This document shows, one piece after another, positions 8,617-16,607 of a stretch of DNA of 64,000 bases. The number at the start of each line of letters is the position of its first letter. The stretch's first letter is position 1. The notes beneath the pieces are model-generated. The model was not told the origin of the DNA and made no database searches. It saw only the letters and a list, made by a program, of their open reading frames with translations. Source of the stretch: Acidobacteriota bacterium (GTDB taxonomy: Bacteria > Acidobacteriota > Terriglobia > Bryobacterales > Bryobacteraceae); the NCBI GenBank assembly GCA_017307505.1, contig JAFKEE010000019.1:248001-312000 (forward strand), given 5' to 3'. A program made the translations under genes and the position numbers.

Positions 8617-11088
8617 CTAGACCACCTCCACGTCGGCGATTCCGCCCTGGTAGATCACGTCGATGCTTGGGGTGGTGAGGGAACCGTCCAGCGACGGCCA
8701 GCCGATCTCGTCCGGGCCTACGAAGACCGCGTCCATCCTGTCCTCGCCAGGTGGGAAACCATGATTGGCAAGCGTGGTGGAGAAGCCGCGGAGGAAGACC
8801 CATTCGACCCCGGGGACGGATTGGAACTGCGCCAGGATGGCGCTTTGAAAGACGGTCTCGCCGAGGGGCATTCGATCAAAGCTGAGGAACCCGGCCGTGG
8901 TGCCGCAGGCTGCGTCCACCGCGGCCATCACTGCGGACTGTTTCCAACCCTCCATTACGTGCACAGTGACGCGCAAGACGAACGGGACCTTGGCGGCCTC
9001 TGAGATGGAGAGGGGCACATTGGGATCCCGGTGCAGATCAAGGTAGGCTCGGAGATCCTTGGACACCGCGTTCAGCGGGGCTCCTCCGGGCGGCGACACC
9101 GTCAGTTTGACGCCCCGCCTGGATCCGAAATCGGCCCACGACGCCTTCGCCTTGCCACCCCGGAAGTACTTCAGGGTGAGCGCATCATAGTCTTTCAGCG
9201 AGACTGCGCGGTCGAAGGTGACTACCGTCGCGGGGGCAGCCTGCCGGATGGAATCGCCGGTCTCCGGATCGGCTCCACCGGTGGCAGGCGCCGGATTCGT
9301 TACGGATTTCAGACCCGGGCGTGATTGCAGAATCGCCGTGATGGTGCCGGTTGGCGCGTTGCCTGCAGCGCCCAAGCCCTTGCGCATTGCGGCCCGTACA
9401 TTTTGCGAACCAGTCGGCACACGGCGGCCCGTACGGCCATCACCGAAGCGGACCTGCTCTTTGCCCGCATCATCGACGGCCGTCTGGAAGATCGCATCGG
9501 AGGGGCCGCGGGCATAGAAGCTGTCCACCTCGTGCCACTCCTGGTTGTTGACGTAGACGTGCAGAGTGCTGGCTGCCCCGGAAGCAGCCGCGGGGTCGTC
9601 GATATAGGACGTAGGCGCAACCGGCAGATTGAACACTTGCCATTCCTTGGAGGCGTCCCCACTGCCGAGGACCTTTTCTTCCTGTGTCTCGCCGTGAGTC
9701 GCCGGGACAACATTGCCGTAAATGATGGTGCTGGACACCGGGCAATCAAACTCGAGCTTCGGAGTGATGAGCATGGAATGGGGCGGGCCGTCCGCCTCCG
9801 TCATCACCTGCGTCACTTGAACGAGTTGGGTCTTTTCGCCGCATTTGATCAGCAGACGGGAGTTCTTCGACAGACCGGACACGTCCAGCAGATAGAGCTT
9901 CGTGGAGTTCTTGGAAACGGTCTCCGCCCGGTTGTTGGGGAAGAAGACCAGATCCTCACCGACCAGCTCAAACAACTGGTAGTGGCGGATGTCGGAGCAA
10001 CTGTCGAGGTTGCTGTCGAACGTCAGGGTGGTACAAGCCCCCGTGATTGGACCTCGGGAGGAACTCCCCTGGCTCACCGATTGCACGGTGCGCACATAGG
10101 AGAGGACGCCGCTGCCGTTGTCGTGGACGACCAGCATCCGGCTGCCGCTGGAGATGTTTTCGAAGGTGCCGTCCAGCGCAACCGTCTTTGCACTGGTGAA
10201 GCTGAAGTCCGTGTTGGAGACTGTGAAGACAGGCGGATTGCTGTTGTCGGGCACCAGATACTTGTCGGGCGAGGCCGCGCCGAAGAGGCGGAACTTGCGG
10301 CCCATGCGCGCCACTTTGAGGCTGCTGACGGCCTTGCCGCCCAGATTCCCCAGCCATTCGACGCGCTTGCCCAGGGTGGTGGGTGTCACCTTGGTTACGG
10401 TTGTCTCGTATCGCTCAGCCGGGCTCTCCTTGTAGAACAGCAGTTTGGTGCCGGGCGCCACGGCCGGGCCGCCGGAGTCCGACTTCATTTCGGCGGACTT
10501 CGTGAACGACGCCGCAACCGGCGCCCCCATGAGGAGGGGCTGATTCGCGGCCGTACTGATGGACAGGGCCTCGGATGTCTCGAACGTTGCGGGCTGACCG
10601 CCGTCGGGCGGTACGGATTGCAGTTTCGTCCCCGCAGGCACCGTGGTACGAGTATCCTTGTCGGCTGTGAAGGCGACATAGACGGTCGCGCTCTTCCCCC
10701 GCGCCGGTTTGTAACCCAGCAGCATGCCCTGGCGTGCGAGAGACTCGCGGAGTATGGCTGTCCGAGGAAAGGCCTCGTTGACGATTGCCTGCTGATAGAA
10801 CGTCAGCACATCGCAGACATACGCCCACAGGTCCAGCGTAGCCACACCAAAGTCGGTCTCGTCCCGGGTTGTCAGCTGGTAGCGGGCCGCGGGATTGATG
10901 GGATCCTGGCTCACCACCGGCCGCTCTACCAGCGCGTCCAGCATCGCCTGACGGAAGGTGCTGAATGTGCCGGCGCGATACCGGAGCGAGAGCTGGCCGG
11001 GAGGATTGCGAAGGGAGAGAGGAGTTGACGGCACGCGCGGATCGCAGGCCGTGCAGGGATCCTTCTCGAAGTAGTTGCAGCCGCTCAT
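8617..11088 (-). CDS. eCIS baseplate J-like protein (second copy)
   Basis: This 823-residue protein is the second of two consecutive putative baseplate assembly proteins of the TIGR02243 type, distant relatives of phage P2 J, T4 gp6 and Afp11. The family start is visible (FSTFRQAMLDAL, DLWAYVCDVLTFYQQAIVNEAF, RQGMLLGYKPARG). The C-terminal half has the J-type core (VRFGDGRTGRRVPTG, VTFDRAVSLKDYDALTLKYF and YLDLHRDPNVPL). The middle 250-300 residues are beta-rich and poorly conserved. The ATG overlaps the stop of the preceding gene in an ATGA arrangement. Such proteins usually form the wedge ring around the hub. Confidence 0.88.
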   Translation of the reverse strand: MSGCNYFEKDPCTACDPRVPSTPLSLRNPPGQLSLRYRAGTFSTFRQAMLDALVERPVVSQDPINPAARYQLTTRDETDFGVATLDLWAYVCDVLTFYQQAIVNEAFPRTAILRESLARQGMLLGYKPARGKSATVYVAFTADKDTRTTVPAGTKLQSVPPDGGQPATFETSEALSISTAANQPLLMGAPVAASFTKSAEMKSDSGGPAVAPGTKLLFYKESPAERYETTVTKVTPTTLGKRVEWLGNLGGKAVSSLKVARMGRKFRLFGAASPDKYLVPDNSNPPVFTVSNTDFSFTSAKTVALDGTFENISSGSRMLVVHDNGSGVLSYVRTVQSVSQGSSSRGPITGACTTLTFDSNLDSCSDIRHYQLFELVGEDLVFFPNNRAETVSKNSTKLYLLDVSGLSKNSRLLIKCGEKTQLVQVTQVMTEADGPPHSMLITPKLEFDCPVSSTIIYGNVVPATHGETQEEKVLGSGDASKEWQVFNLPVAPTSYIDDPAAASGAASTLHVYVNNQEWHEVDSFYARGPSDAIFQTAVDDAGKEQVRFGDGRTGRRVPTGSQNVRAAMRKGLGAAGNAPTGTITAILQSRPGLKSVTNPAPATGGADPETGDSIRQAAPATVVTFDRAVSLKDYDALTLKYFRGGKAKASWADFGSRRGVKLTVSPPGGAPLNAVSKDLRAYLDLHRDPNVPLSISEAAKVPFVLRVTVHVMEGWKQSAVMAAVDAACGTTAGFLSFDRMPLGETVFQSAILAQFQSVPGVEWVFLRGFSTTLANHGFPPGEDRMDAVFVGPDEIGWPSLDGSLTTPSIDVIYQGGIADVEVV

Positions 11089-13361
11089 TTGCCGCCCTCC
11101 GCGGTGAGAATCAGCAGCCCGTTGTCGGGCAGGCTGCGGTCGTTGTCCAGACGGAGCACCTCATGGGCTCCCGTATGCAGGACCCCGGCCGCGAGCTCCC
11201 CGTAGTCGATGCGGTTCAGGCGCTTGAACCTGGTGGCGTGCACCGCCGTTACGCCAGTTACGCGCTGCACGGCTGCGTAGAGCTGGCTGAGATACAGGGG
11301 CTGCGCAAAGGTGAAGTTGTCGGGATGGAAGAAGCCAAGCTGCCCATCCAGGCGATAACCGATGGAGAGAGCATCGGCAACAGCCCGCAATACGTCCCCG
11401 CGGAAATAGTCGGGCCGTATACAGACCGTCAGCCAGATCTCGAGCGGGACATAGACAGGGTCGCGGACTTCCAGATCGTAGCCGGCCTGACGCCAGCTAT
11501 TCAGTCGCGCGAGCACAGCCTGGCGCAACGCGGCCGGCACGCCTTCGCGCCCGACGGGATCCAGAGTCTCAAAGATCGTCAGCCAACTGCCTGTCCAGCG
11601 GAAATCCGCCACGGCGGCTGAGATGCCTCTCACTGTCGCGGCCGCCGCCGCATAATCGGCCTGCGTCACGGCACGGTATTGCACTCGCCTGAAGGCCTCC
11701 GGAGCGTCGCGGCGCACCTCAACGATCGACTGCGCATCGACTCCGCCCCAGGCGGGCAGGGGGTTGCGTACGGAAGCCATGCCGCCCAGCGGCGCCACAG
11801 GTAGAACGAGAGAATCGGCCCCAACGTTGCCCGATGTCCCATTGCCGACCCGATAAGTGACATCCAACACGGCTCCGTCCGGCAAGGGCTGCCCGAGACC
11901 GTGATCGCCAAAGCGGAGGACGCCGCGGCCCTGAAGATCGGTGTCGACCACGTACACCTGATCGTTGGATCCGGCATCCAGCAGTGACTCCTGCTGCCGC
12001 CAGGTCACGCCGTTCACATCCACCCGGGCCTGGGCACGACCCTTCGCCGGATCGGCCGAAGGCCAGGGGGCCAGCCAGGTGATGGGGCCCTCATGGAGGG
12101 TCAATCCCTGGAGGTTGTTCTCGATGACAGTCTTCCCGTGACTGGCTACCGCCAGGTTCCCACGCACAATGCTGGCGGCCACGGGCTGCCCGTTGATGGT
12201 GGCCTCTTCCAGGCAGAAGTCAACACGGAGTGCGTCCTCCTCACTCCAGAAGACCCGTGTCACATCCTGCTTCCCAACCGACTGGAGTGGATCCAGCAGG
12301 AACTGGATATCCGTGAGGACGACGACCTGGCGGCGCTGCGGGTCGGCCGCTTCCGGGGCGAGGTGGGACGGGCCGGAGACGGGGCCCAGGATCTCCTCCA
12401 ACAACAGGAACTGCCCCTTCTTCAGCGTGGTCAGTTTGCCCAGCAGGTCCATCGAAGTGGAGCCCTTGGAGAGGCAGCACTGACGGTTGCGCCAGGTGTG
12501 GATCGTGATTGCATTCTGCTCCACCTCGCAGGATGCGGCGGACTCGGTCTCGAAAACCTGGGCCCGCGCCGGGTCTGTTTCCCGTGTGCGAACCGCCCAA
12601 CCCTGCGGCACGACGATCGCCGGATTCACCTGGAACTGGAGATAGGTGCGAGCCGCCAGTCCCTCGTGCATGCGGAAGTCCACCATGCGTGCGTGGCGTT
12701 TCACGGAGACGCGCTGGCGCGCGGTGTGGAGATACGCTTCGTTCGCGACCGCGTCCTGGTAGTAGCTCAACTGGTCGCCGGCGTAGGCAAACAACTCCGC
12801 CAGTGTGACCGCCAGGTCGCCTTCGTTGGTCTCGTCGAAGCCTGGAACCCGCAGGGTGAGGAAGTCGAGCAAGGCCCGCCGGAAACTCTTGTAGTCCTTG
12901 GCCAGATAGTCGATGGCCGGATCGGGGGGCAGAGGTTCGGCCGGCGCATCCGCAGGCTGGCAGTCGAAGGGATTCGGACAGTCCACCTTGAAGCTGAATC
13001 GGCGGCAGCGGAAGATCGGGTCCAACTCACTGTTGTCGATCTCGAGGATGTACTCCGAGAAGTCGCCGTATCTGTCGAGCGTGAGCTCCAGCCGGTCGGC
13101 AAAAGCCTGCACGGACTGGACACGCACGTCAGTCACACGCACGCCACCGCTGACCCGGAACTTCTGCAGGTGAGCGTTGTCCAACTGGGCCGGGATCGCG
13201 TTGTTGAAGAAGTACACCACCAGGACGCGCTGCTCCAGCGGGTCACCGGGCGCGGTCTTGAAGACCTCGACGGCCCGGATTCCCTTTACGGGCGCGCCTG
13301 GAGCGGACAGTTCACTGCGCCTCTGATTGTCGTTGCAGATCTCTGGCGGGTAGCAGCTCAT
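11085..13361 (-). CDS. eCIS baseplate J-like protein (first copy)
   Basis: This 758-residue baseplate wedge protein is of the Afp11/gp6/J type. The family hallmark is clear near residues 155-230: DYLAKDYKSFRRALLDFL, then LAVTLAELFAYAGDQLSYYQ and AYLHTARQRVSVKRHARMVD. The C-terminal part carries RFGDHGLGQPLPDGAVLDV, FRRVQYRAVTQADYAAAA and the GYDLEVRDPVYVPLEIWLTV block shared with the next gene, so the pair is probably an ancient duplication that diverged into two wedge subunits. The ATG overlaps the gp25-like gene stop by four bases (ATGA), and its own stop overlaps the next start in the same way. Confidence 0.9.
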   Translation of the reverse strand: MSCYPPEICNDNQRRSELSAPGAPVKGIRAVEVFKTAPGDPLEQRVLVVYFFNNAIPAQLDNAHLQKFRVSGGVRVTDVRVQSVQAFADRLELTLDRYGDFSEYILEIDNSELDPIFRCRRFSFKVDCPNPFDCQPADAPAEPLPPDPAIDYLAKDYKSFRRALLDFLTLRVPGFDETNEGDLAVTLAELFAYAGDQLSYYQDAVANEAYLHTARQRVSVKRHARMVDFRMHEGLAARTYLQFQVNPAIVVPQGWAVRTRETDPARAQVFETESAASCEVEQNAITIHTWRNRQCCLSKGSTSMDLLGKLTTLKKGQFLLLEEILGPVSGPSHLAPEAADPQRRQVVVLTDIQFLLDPLQSVGKQDVTRVFWSEEDALRVDFCLEEATINGQPVAASIVRGNLAVASHGKTVIENNLQGLTLHEGPITWLAPWPSADPAKGRAQARVDVNGVTWRQQESLLDAGSNDQVYVVDTDLQGRGVLRFGDHGLGQPLPDGAVLDVTYRVGNGTSGNVGADSLVLPVAPLGGMASVRNPLPAWGGVDAQSIVEVRRDAPEAFRRVQYRAVTQADYAAAAATVRGISAAVADFRWTGSWLTIFETLDPVGREGVPAALRQAVLARLNSWRQAGYDLEVRDPVYVPLEIWLTVCIRPDYFRGDVLRAVADALSIGYRLDGQLGFFHPDNFTFAQPLYLSQLYAAVQRVTGVTAVHATRFKRLNRIDYGELAAGVLHTGAHEVLRLDNDRSLPDNGLLILTAEGGK

Positions 13362-13726
13362 GACTGTACAAACTCCACTCGGCCGGGCTCGCGAGTATCG
13401 CGGCGCGTATAGTTCAGCCGGACGTATAAGCGCGAATCCACAGCCTCGATTTCGATCTTCTCGACGACGATCCAGTCGGCCAGCCAGCGGTTCAACGCGG
13501 CGGCCGCCAGCGCTTCTGTCGCCGATGCCAGAAGTTCCCCGTTGGGGGCGAACAACAATTGCCGGAGGCCGCAGCCGAAATCGGGCAGATTCACCCGCTC
13601 TCCGGGCCGTGTAAAGAGCACGGCTTCAATCAGGTCGTTCACGTGCTCGTCGGTACTGACGACGGCCGTCCGCCCTCGCGGGTCGATCCGGAACGGCGAA
13701 CCATAGAATTTGCTGGGTTTCTTCAT
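13358..13726 (-). CDS. eCIS gp25/Afp9-like baseplate wedge protein
   Basis: This is a 122-residue protein of the gp25/IraD fold, which in T4, T6SS (TssE) and Afp links the baseplate wedge to the first sheath ring. The family motif is plain: HVNDLIEAVLFTRPGERVNLPDFGCGLRQLLF, with the conserved GER(V)x3-PDFG, and a C-terminal IEIEAVDSRLYVRLNY strand. Length fits the family. It is coupled on both sides through ATGA overlaps with the PAAR-like and the first J-like gene, which supports equimolar production of baseplate parts. Confidence 0.92.
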   Translation of the reverse strand: MKKPSKFYGSPFRIDPRGRTAVVSTDEHVNDLIEAVLFTRPGERVNLPDFGCGLRQLLFAPNGELLASATEALAAAALNRWLADWIVVEKIEIEAVDSRLYVRLNYTRRDTREPGRVEFVQS

Positions 13727-14058
13727 TCGCCACTCACCCTGGTCTGAGCACCGGTGATGATCACCGTGCCCTGTACAATCCCCTCAGCCGATTTGCACAA
13801 CCCACTGCTCGACTGCAGCAGCACGGGCTGTCCATCGGCCTTCACGCGCACCGCCTCACCGACCCATTGCACGCTCACACACGGCTGCGGCTTCGGACCG
13901 GGAGCAAACGCACACCCCGCCACAATGGTTGCGTCCCGCGCCAGCAGCGCCGGTGAGCCACTGAGCTTCACTTTCGTCTGCGACGGAATCACGGTGACCT
14001 GGCCACCGTGTGGACACATCATCATGCAGCCCTGTTGGAGAATTGGTGCCGCCATCAC
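13723..14058 (-). CDS. eCIS PAAR-like spike tip protein
   Basis: This 111-residue protein probably caps the spike and sharpens the tip that pierces the target membrane. It shows the pattern of PAAR-like proteins in eCIS loci: MCPHGGQVTVIPSQTKVKLSG at the N-terminus, a central VAGCAFAPGPKPQPCVSVQW, and a repeated short beta pattern (VKADGQPVLLQSSSGLC). Cysteine and histidine residues that could bind a metal are present (C11, C15, H17 and later cysteines). It sits between the OB-fold spike and gp25 genes and overlaps both by four bases. Afp10 is the functional counterpart in Afp, although sequence similarity to it cannot be judged here. Confidence 0.8.
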   Translation of the reverse strand: MMAAPILQQGCMMMCPHGGQVTVIPSQTKVKLSGSPALLARDATIVAGCAFAPGPKPQPCVSVQWVGEAVRVKADGQPVLLQSSSGLCKSAEGIVQGTVIITGAQTRVSGE

Positions 14059-14585
14059 ATCACCGTCAGTGCGCCGTCGTTGATCGACACCTGGCTGTCG
14101 GTCAACTCGATTTTCATGCCGCCCTTTTTGATCTCGATGCTCTGCTGGCTGATCGTCAGCGTTGCACCGCTTTTGTCTTCGATCGAGATCCTCTCGCTGC
14201 CTGAGGTATCATCCAGCGTGATCTTGTTGCCGCCTGCGGTATGGATCACCTTCACATCGGGCTCCGTCACCGAGGGCGCCTTGCCGGAAGGCCACCAGCA
14301 ACCGGCCCAGATCGGCCGGGATGGATCCCCTGCTTCGAACTCGATCCACACTGTCGCGTCCACCTCGGGCATCATCAGGAAGCCCGCGGCGTCTGCCGCA
14401 TACGGGACGCACGGGAGGGCCCAGCCGGTTTCCTGGTCATCGAACAACTCGGGCACCTTGGCCTTGAGCCGGCCGCTGGTGAGCGGATCGTTGTTATCGG
14501 TGACGACTCCTCGATACTTGCCGTAGAACCTCCGCGCCCTGTCCTGCACAAGCTCCGAGAGCACGCGTCCCATCGTGTCGCCCAT
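14055..14585 (-). CDS. eCIS gp5/VgrG-like OB-fold spike protein
   Basis: This 176-residue protein matches the phage baseplate assembly protein V / VgrG OB-fold (about residues 18-105: FYGKYRGVVTDNNDP, GRLKAKVPELF, GWALPCVPYA and VWIEFEAGDPSRPIWAGCWW). The tail of 70 residues has the alternating short-strand pattern of a needle (KVIHTAGGNKITLDD, ISIEDKSGATLTIS, SIEIKKGGMKIELTD). It should trimerise on the hub and carry the PAAR-like tip. In Afp8 and VgrG the hub and spike are one chain, whereas here they are two coupled genes: the upstream stop and this ATG share one base (TGATG). Confidence 0.9.
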   Translation of the reverse strand: MGDTMGRVLSELVQDRARRFYGKYRGVVTDNNDPLTSGRLKAKVPELFDDQETGWALPCVPYAADAAGFLMMPEVDATVWIEFEAGDPSRPIWAGCWWPSGKAPSVTEPDVKVIHTAGGNKITLDDTSGSERISIEDKSGATLTISQQSIEIKKGGMKIELTDSQVSINDGALTVM

Positions 14586-15676
14586 CAGTTCACCCCCAGC
14601 TTTCTGCGCAGTTCAAAGGTCTGGCAGTGCTGCTCCCGCGTGAGAGTGTGCTTCACTTTCCAGACCAGGTAGTCGCCGCTGAACGAACCCGCCGCGCCCT
14701 GAACGCGGACACGATGCCGCGGGAATAGCAGATCGCCATAGGACTGGGTGTCCAGTTCGCCCTTGCCCACCACAACCCACGAATTCCTCTCCAGCAACGC
14801 CGCGCATCGAGCCTGGAGATGTTCGCGCGTCTCCGAGCCCGAGCGCTGCAGACGCTCCACTTTGGCGAATCCGGGTGGCCCCAGGAGAGTTTTGTCGAAA
14901 GAAGAGAGGTTGTCACGGAGATCCACCCGTACCGGGTCGCCGAGCGCACGGCCATTAGCGTCGACGAAATTCGCGGTAACGGCCGTGGGACCTGTAAGGT
15001 CGTAATAGAACGAAGCGTTGCGGACATGATTGATAGGTCCCTGCTGGATCATGATGGGGCTGGGGATCTCGGGTGCACCGGCAAGGTTCAAAGGCTGAAA
15101 GAATCCCTGGTCCGTGCCGTTGACCGGCTCGACGTATACCTCGCAGTTGTTCTCGTCGGCCAGGCGCCGAATGAACTCGAGGTCGTTCTGCGCCTGCGCC
15201 GGCGGCTGCCCGTTGGGACTCGCTGCCCCGGTATTCGGTACTCCTGAACTGGGCGGCAGAATCTGACTGTCGTTGAACAGCAGGGAGACCGCGGCATTCA
15301 ACGTAAGGCCGGCCAGATTACGCCGCCGTTCACTGCGTTTCATTTTCTCGAGTGCATCCAACCCCACAATCTCCAGGGACGAGGAGCATGGATCCGCATT
15401 GAAGTTCATCTTGAATTCGGTCAGATATCCCCGGATCAGGCTGCGCTGGTTTGCTTCCAAACCAACGTCGATCGAGATGATGCTGCCTGGAGAAAAGCGC
15501 TGTTCGGCGAAGCTCGCCCAATCGCCCGCAGGATCCTGGCCCATGATCGTCTTCCAGCGGAAGATGCCCTGTTCCCGCACGCCAAGCTCCACCTCGATCG
15601 ACTGCAGCGTGAGCAGCAGTTGATCGTCAACGGGCGCCCCGTTGATCTTGATCGAGATGGTGCTGGGAACCGCCAT
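14585..15676 (-). CDS. eCIS gp27/gpD-like hub protein
   Basis: This 363-residue hub protein is of the late-control D / gp27 type and corresponds to the N-terminal half of Afp8 and VgrG. Supporting stretches are the N-terminal VPSTISIKINGAPVDD, the GYLTEFKMNF strand, SLEIVGLDALEKMKR, NDLEFIRRLADENNCEVYV (the D-type motif where the second beta-barrel begins) and the C-terminal GDYLVWKVKHTLTREQHCQTF. It would form the trimeric ring under the tube to which the OB spike attaches. It begins 4 bases after the LysM-like gene and is coupled to the spike gene. Confidence 0.88.
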   Translation of the reverse strand: MAVPSTISIKINGAPVDDQLLLTLQSIEVELGVREQGIFRWKTIMGQDPAGDWASFAEQRFSPGSIISIDVGLEANQRSLIRGYLTEFKMNFNADPCSSSLEIVGLDALEKMKRSERRRNLAGLTLNAAVSLLFNDSQILPPSSGVPNTGAASPNGQPPAQAQNDLEFIRRLADENNCEVYVEPVNGTDQGFFQPLNLAGAPEIPSPIMIQQGPINHVRNASFYYDLTGPTAVTANFVDANGRALGDPVRVDLRDNLSSFDKTLLGPPGFAKVERLQRSGSETREHLQARCAALLERNSWVVVGKGELDTQSYGDLLFPRHRVRVQGAAGSFSGDYLVWKVKHTLTREQHCQTFELRRKLGVN

Positions 15677-15679
15677 GGC

Positions 15680-15961
15680 TTATTCCGGCTGCGTGGGAAT
15701 CTCCACGGTCTTCCCGACTTCGTTGGTCAACTCGGCCGGATCCATCACTTCGTTCGCATCTGCGATGCGCCAGAACAGGTCGGCCCGGCGGTAGCACTCA
15801 TAGGCGAGAAGATCGACCCGGTCCTGCTGCAGAATGGTGCGTGTCACCACGCCCTCTACTTCCGGCAGGGGGCGCCCCTTGATGATGGTTACCGGCTGAC
15901 CCTGGGCATCCGGCACCGTGTAGGTGGGTACTTTTTCGTATCTGCTTCCGCGTTCAAACAT
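15680..15961 (-). CDS. eCIS LysM-like/gp53-like small baseplate protein
   Basis: This 93-residue protein has the pattern of small LysM-like baseplate proteins: YEKVPTYTVPDAQGQPVTIIKGRPL, then a TILQQDRVDLLAYECYRRADLFWRIADAN core, ending in EVGKTVEIPTQPE. The LLAYECY...LFWRIADAN part is the usual LysM-type helix-strand-helix found in gp53 and in the C-terminal part of Afp7. It probably locks wedge or hub components together rather than binding peptidoglycan. It lies 3 bases downstream of the tube-adaptor gene and 3 bases upstream of the hub gene. Confidence 0.8.
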   Translation of the reverse strand: MFERGSRYEKVPTYTVPDAQGQPVTIIKGRPLPEVEGVVTRTILQQDRVDLLAYECYRRADLFWRIADANEVMDPAELTNEVGKTVEIPTQPE

Positions 15962-15964
15962 GGT

Positions 15965-16597
15965 TTAAGGGAGAACTCCAGCCAGCAGGGATTGGACATT
16001 GTTGATCATCTGCATCCGCGCTACGACGCGCATCTGCTTTTCGGTGTAATCGTAGATGCCGCGGGCCACGTGGTCCCTCGGCAATCGCTTGAGCACTTCC
16101 AGGGAGAGGTCCACTTCGGCGCGGATCGGATTCAGCAACCGGTCGAACTCCTGTTCGCGGACGGTGAGCGCGGTCAACCGGACGGGCAGCACGCGGCCCG
16201 GCCCCCAGGCGAAGATTACCAGCGGCAACTCATCCGGGGGCGTGGTGAGCGAACCGGGCGCCCGCAGGACCGCGCTCAACGCCTGTTCTCCCTTCGCATA
16301 CAGCAGCATTTCCAGTGCGCCCAGGGCGGGCCGCACGCCCACCAGGGGCGTGATGGGATTGCCGTCCATCGCCATGTCGTCGCCGTTGAACTCGGCCTTG
16401 ATCGTGATGGTTTCGTTGGGGGGCCCATCGATGCGGAACGGCTCCGCCTGTGTGGGTTCCCCGCCGCCGCAAGGCGCCACGCGCCGCTGCGACAGACTGC
16501 GGCTCAGCTCCGCCGGGTTGTACTGAAAGACGATGATGTCGGGGATGGGTCCGATGAAGCCGCCGGCGAAACTGATGAGTGCTCCTTTGGTGACCAT
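15965..16597 (-). CDS. eCIS tube initiator/adaptor (Afp7-like CIS tube protein)
   Basis: This 210-residue protein resembles the N-terminal CIS-tube domain of Afp7/Pvc7, which joins hub and inner tube. It shows IIVFQYNPAELSRSLSQRR (the QYNP-E-xxR motif of the family), RIDGPPNETITIKAEFNGDD, a GVRPALGALEMLLY helix, FAWGPGRVLPVRLTALTVREQEFD and PIRAEVDLSLEVL. In Afp7 a LysM domain is fused at the C-terminus; here a LysM-like protein is encoded separately in the next gene. The ATG lies 10 bases after the DUF4157 gene, with an AGGGAGG-like site in front. Confidence 0.85.
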   Translation of the reverse strand: MVTKGALISFAGGFIGPIPDIIVFQYNPAELSRSLSQRRVAPCGGGEPTQAEPFRIDGPPNETITIKAEFNGDDMAMDGNPITPLVGVRPALGALEMLLYAKGEQALSAVLRAPGSLTTPPDELPLVIFAWGPGRVLPVRLTALTVREQEFDRLLNPIRAEVDLSLEVLKRLPRDHVARGIYDYTEKQMRVVARMQMINNVQSLLAGVLP

Positions 16598-16607
16598 GTC
16601 CCTCCCT

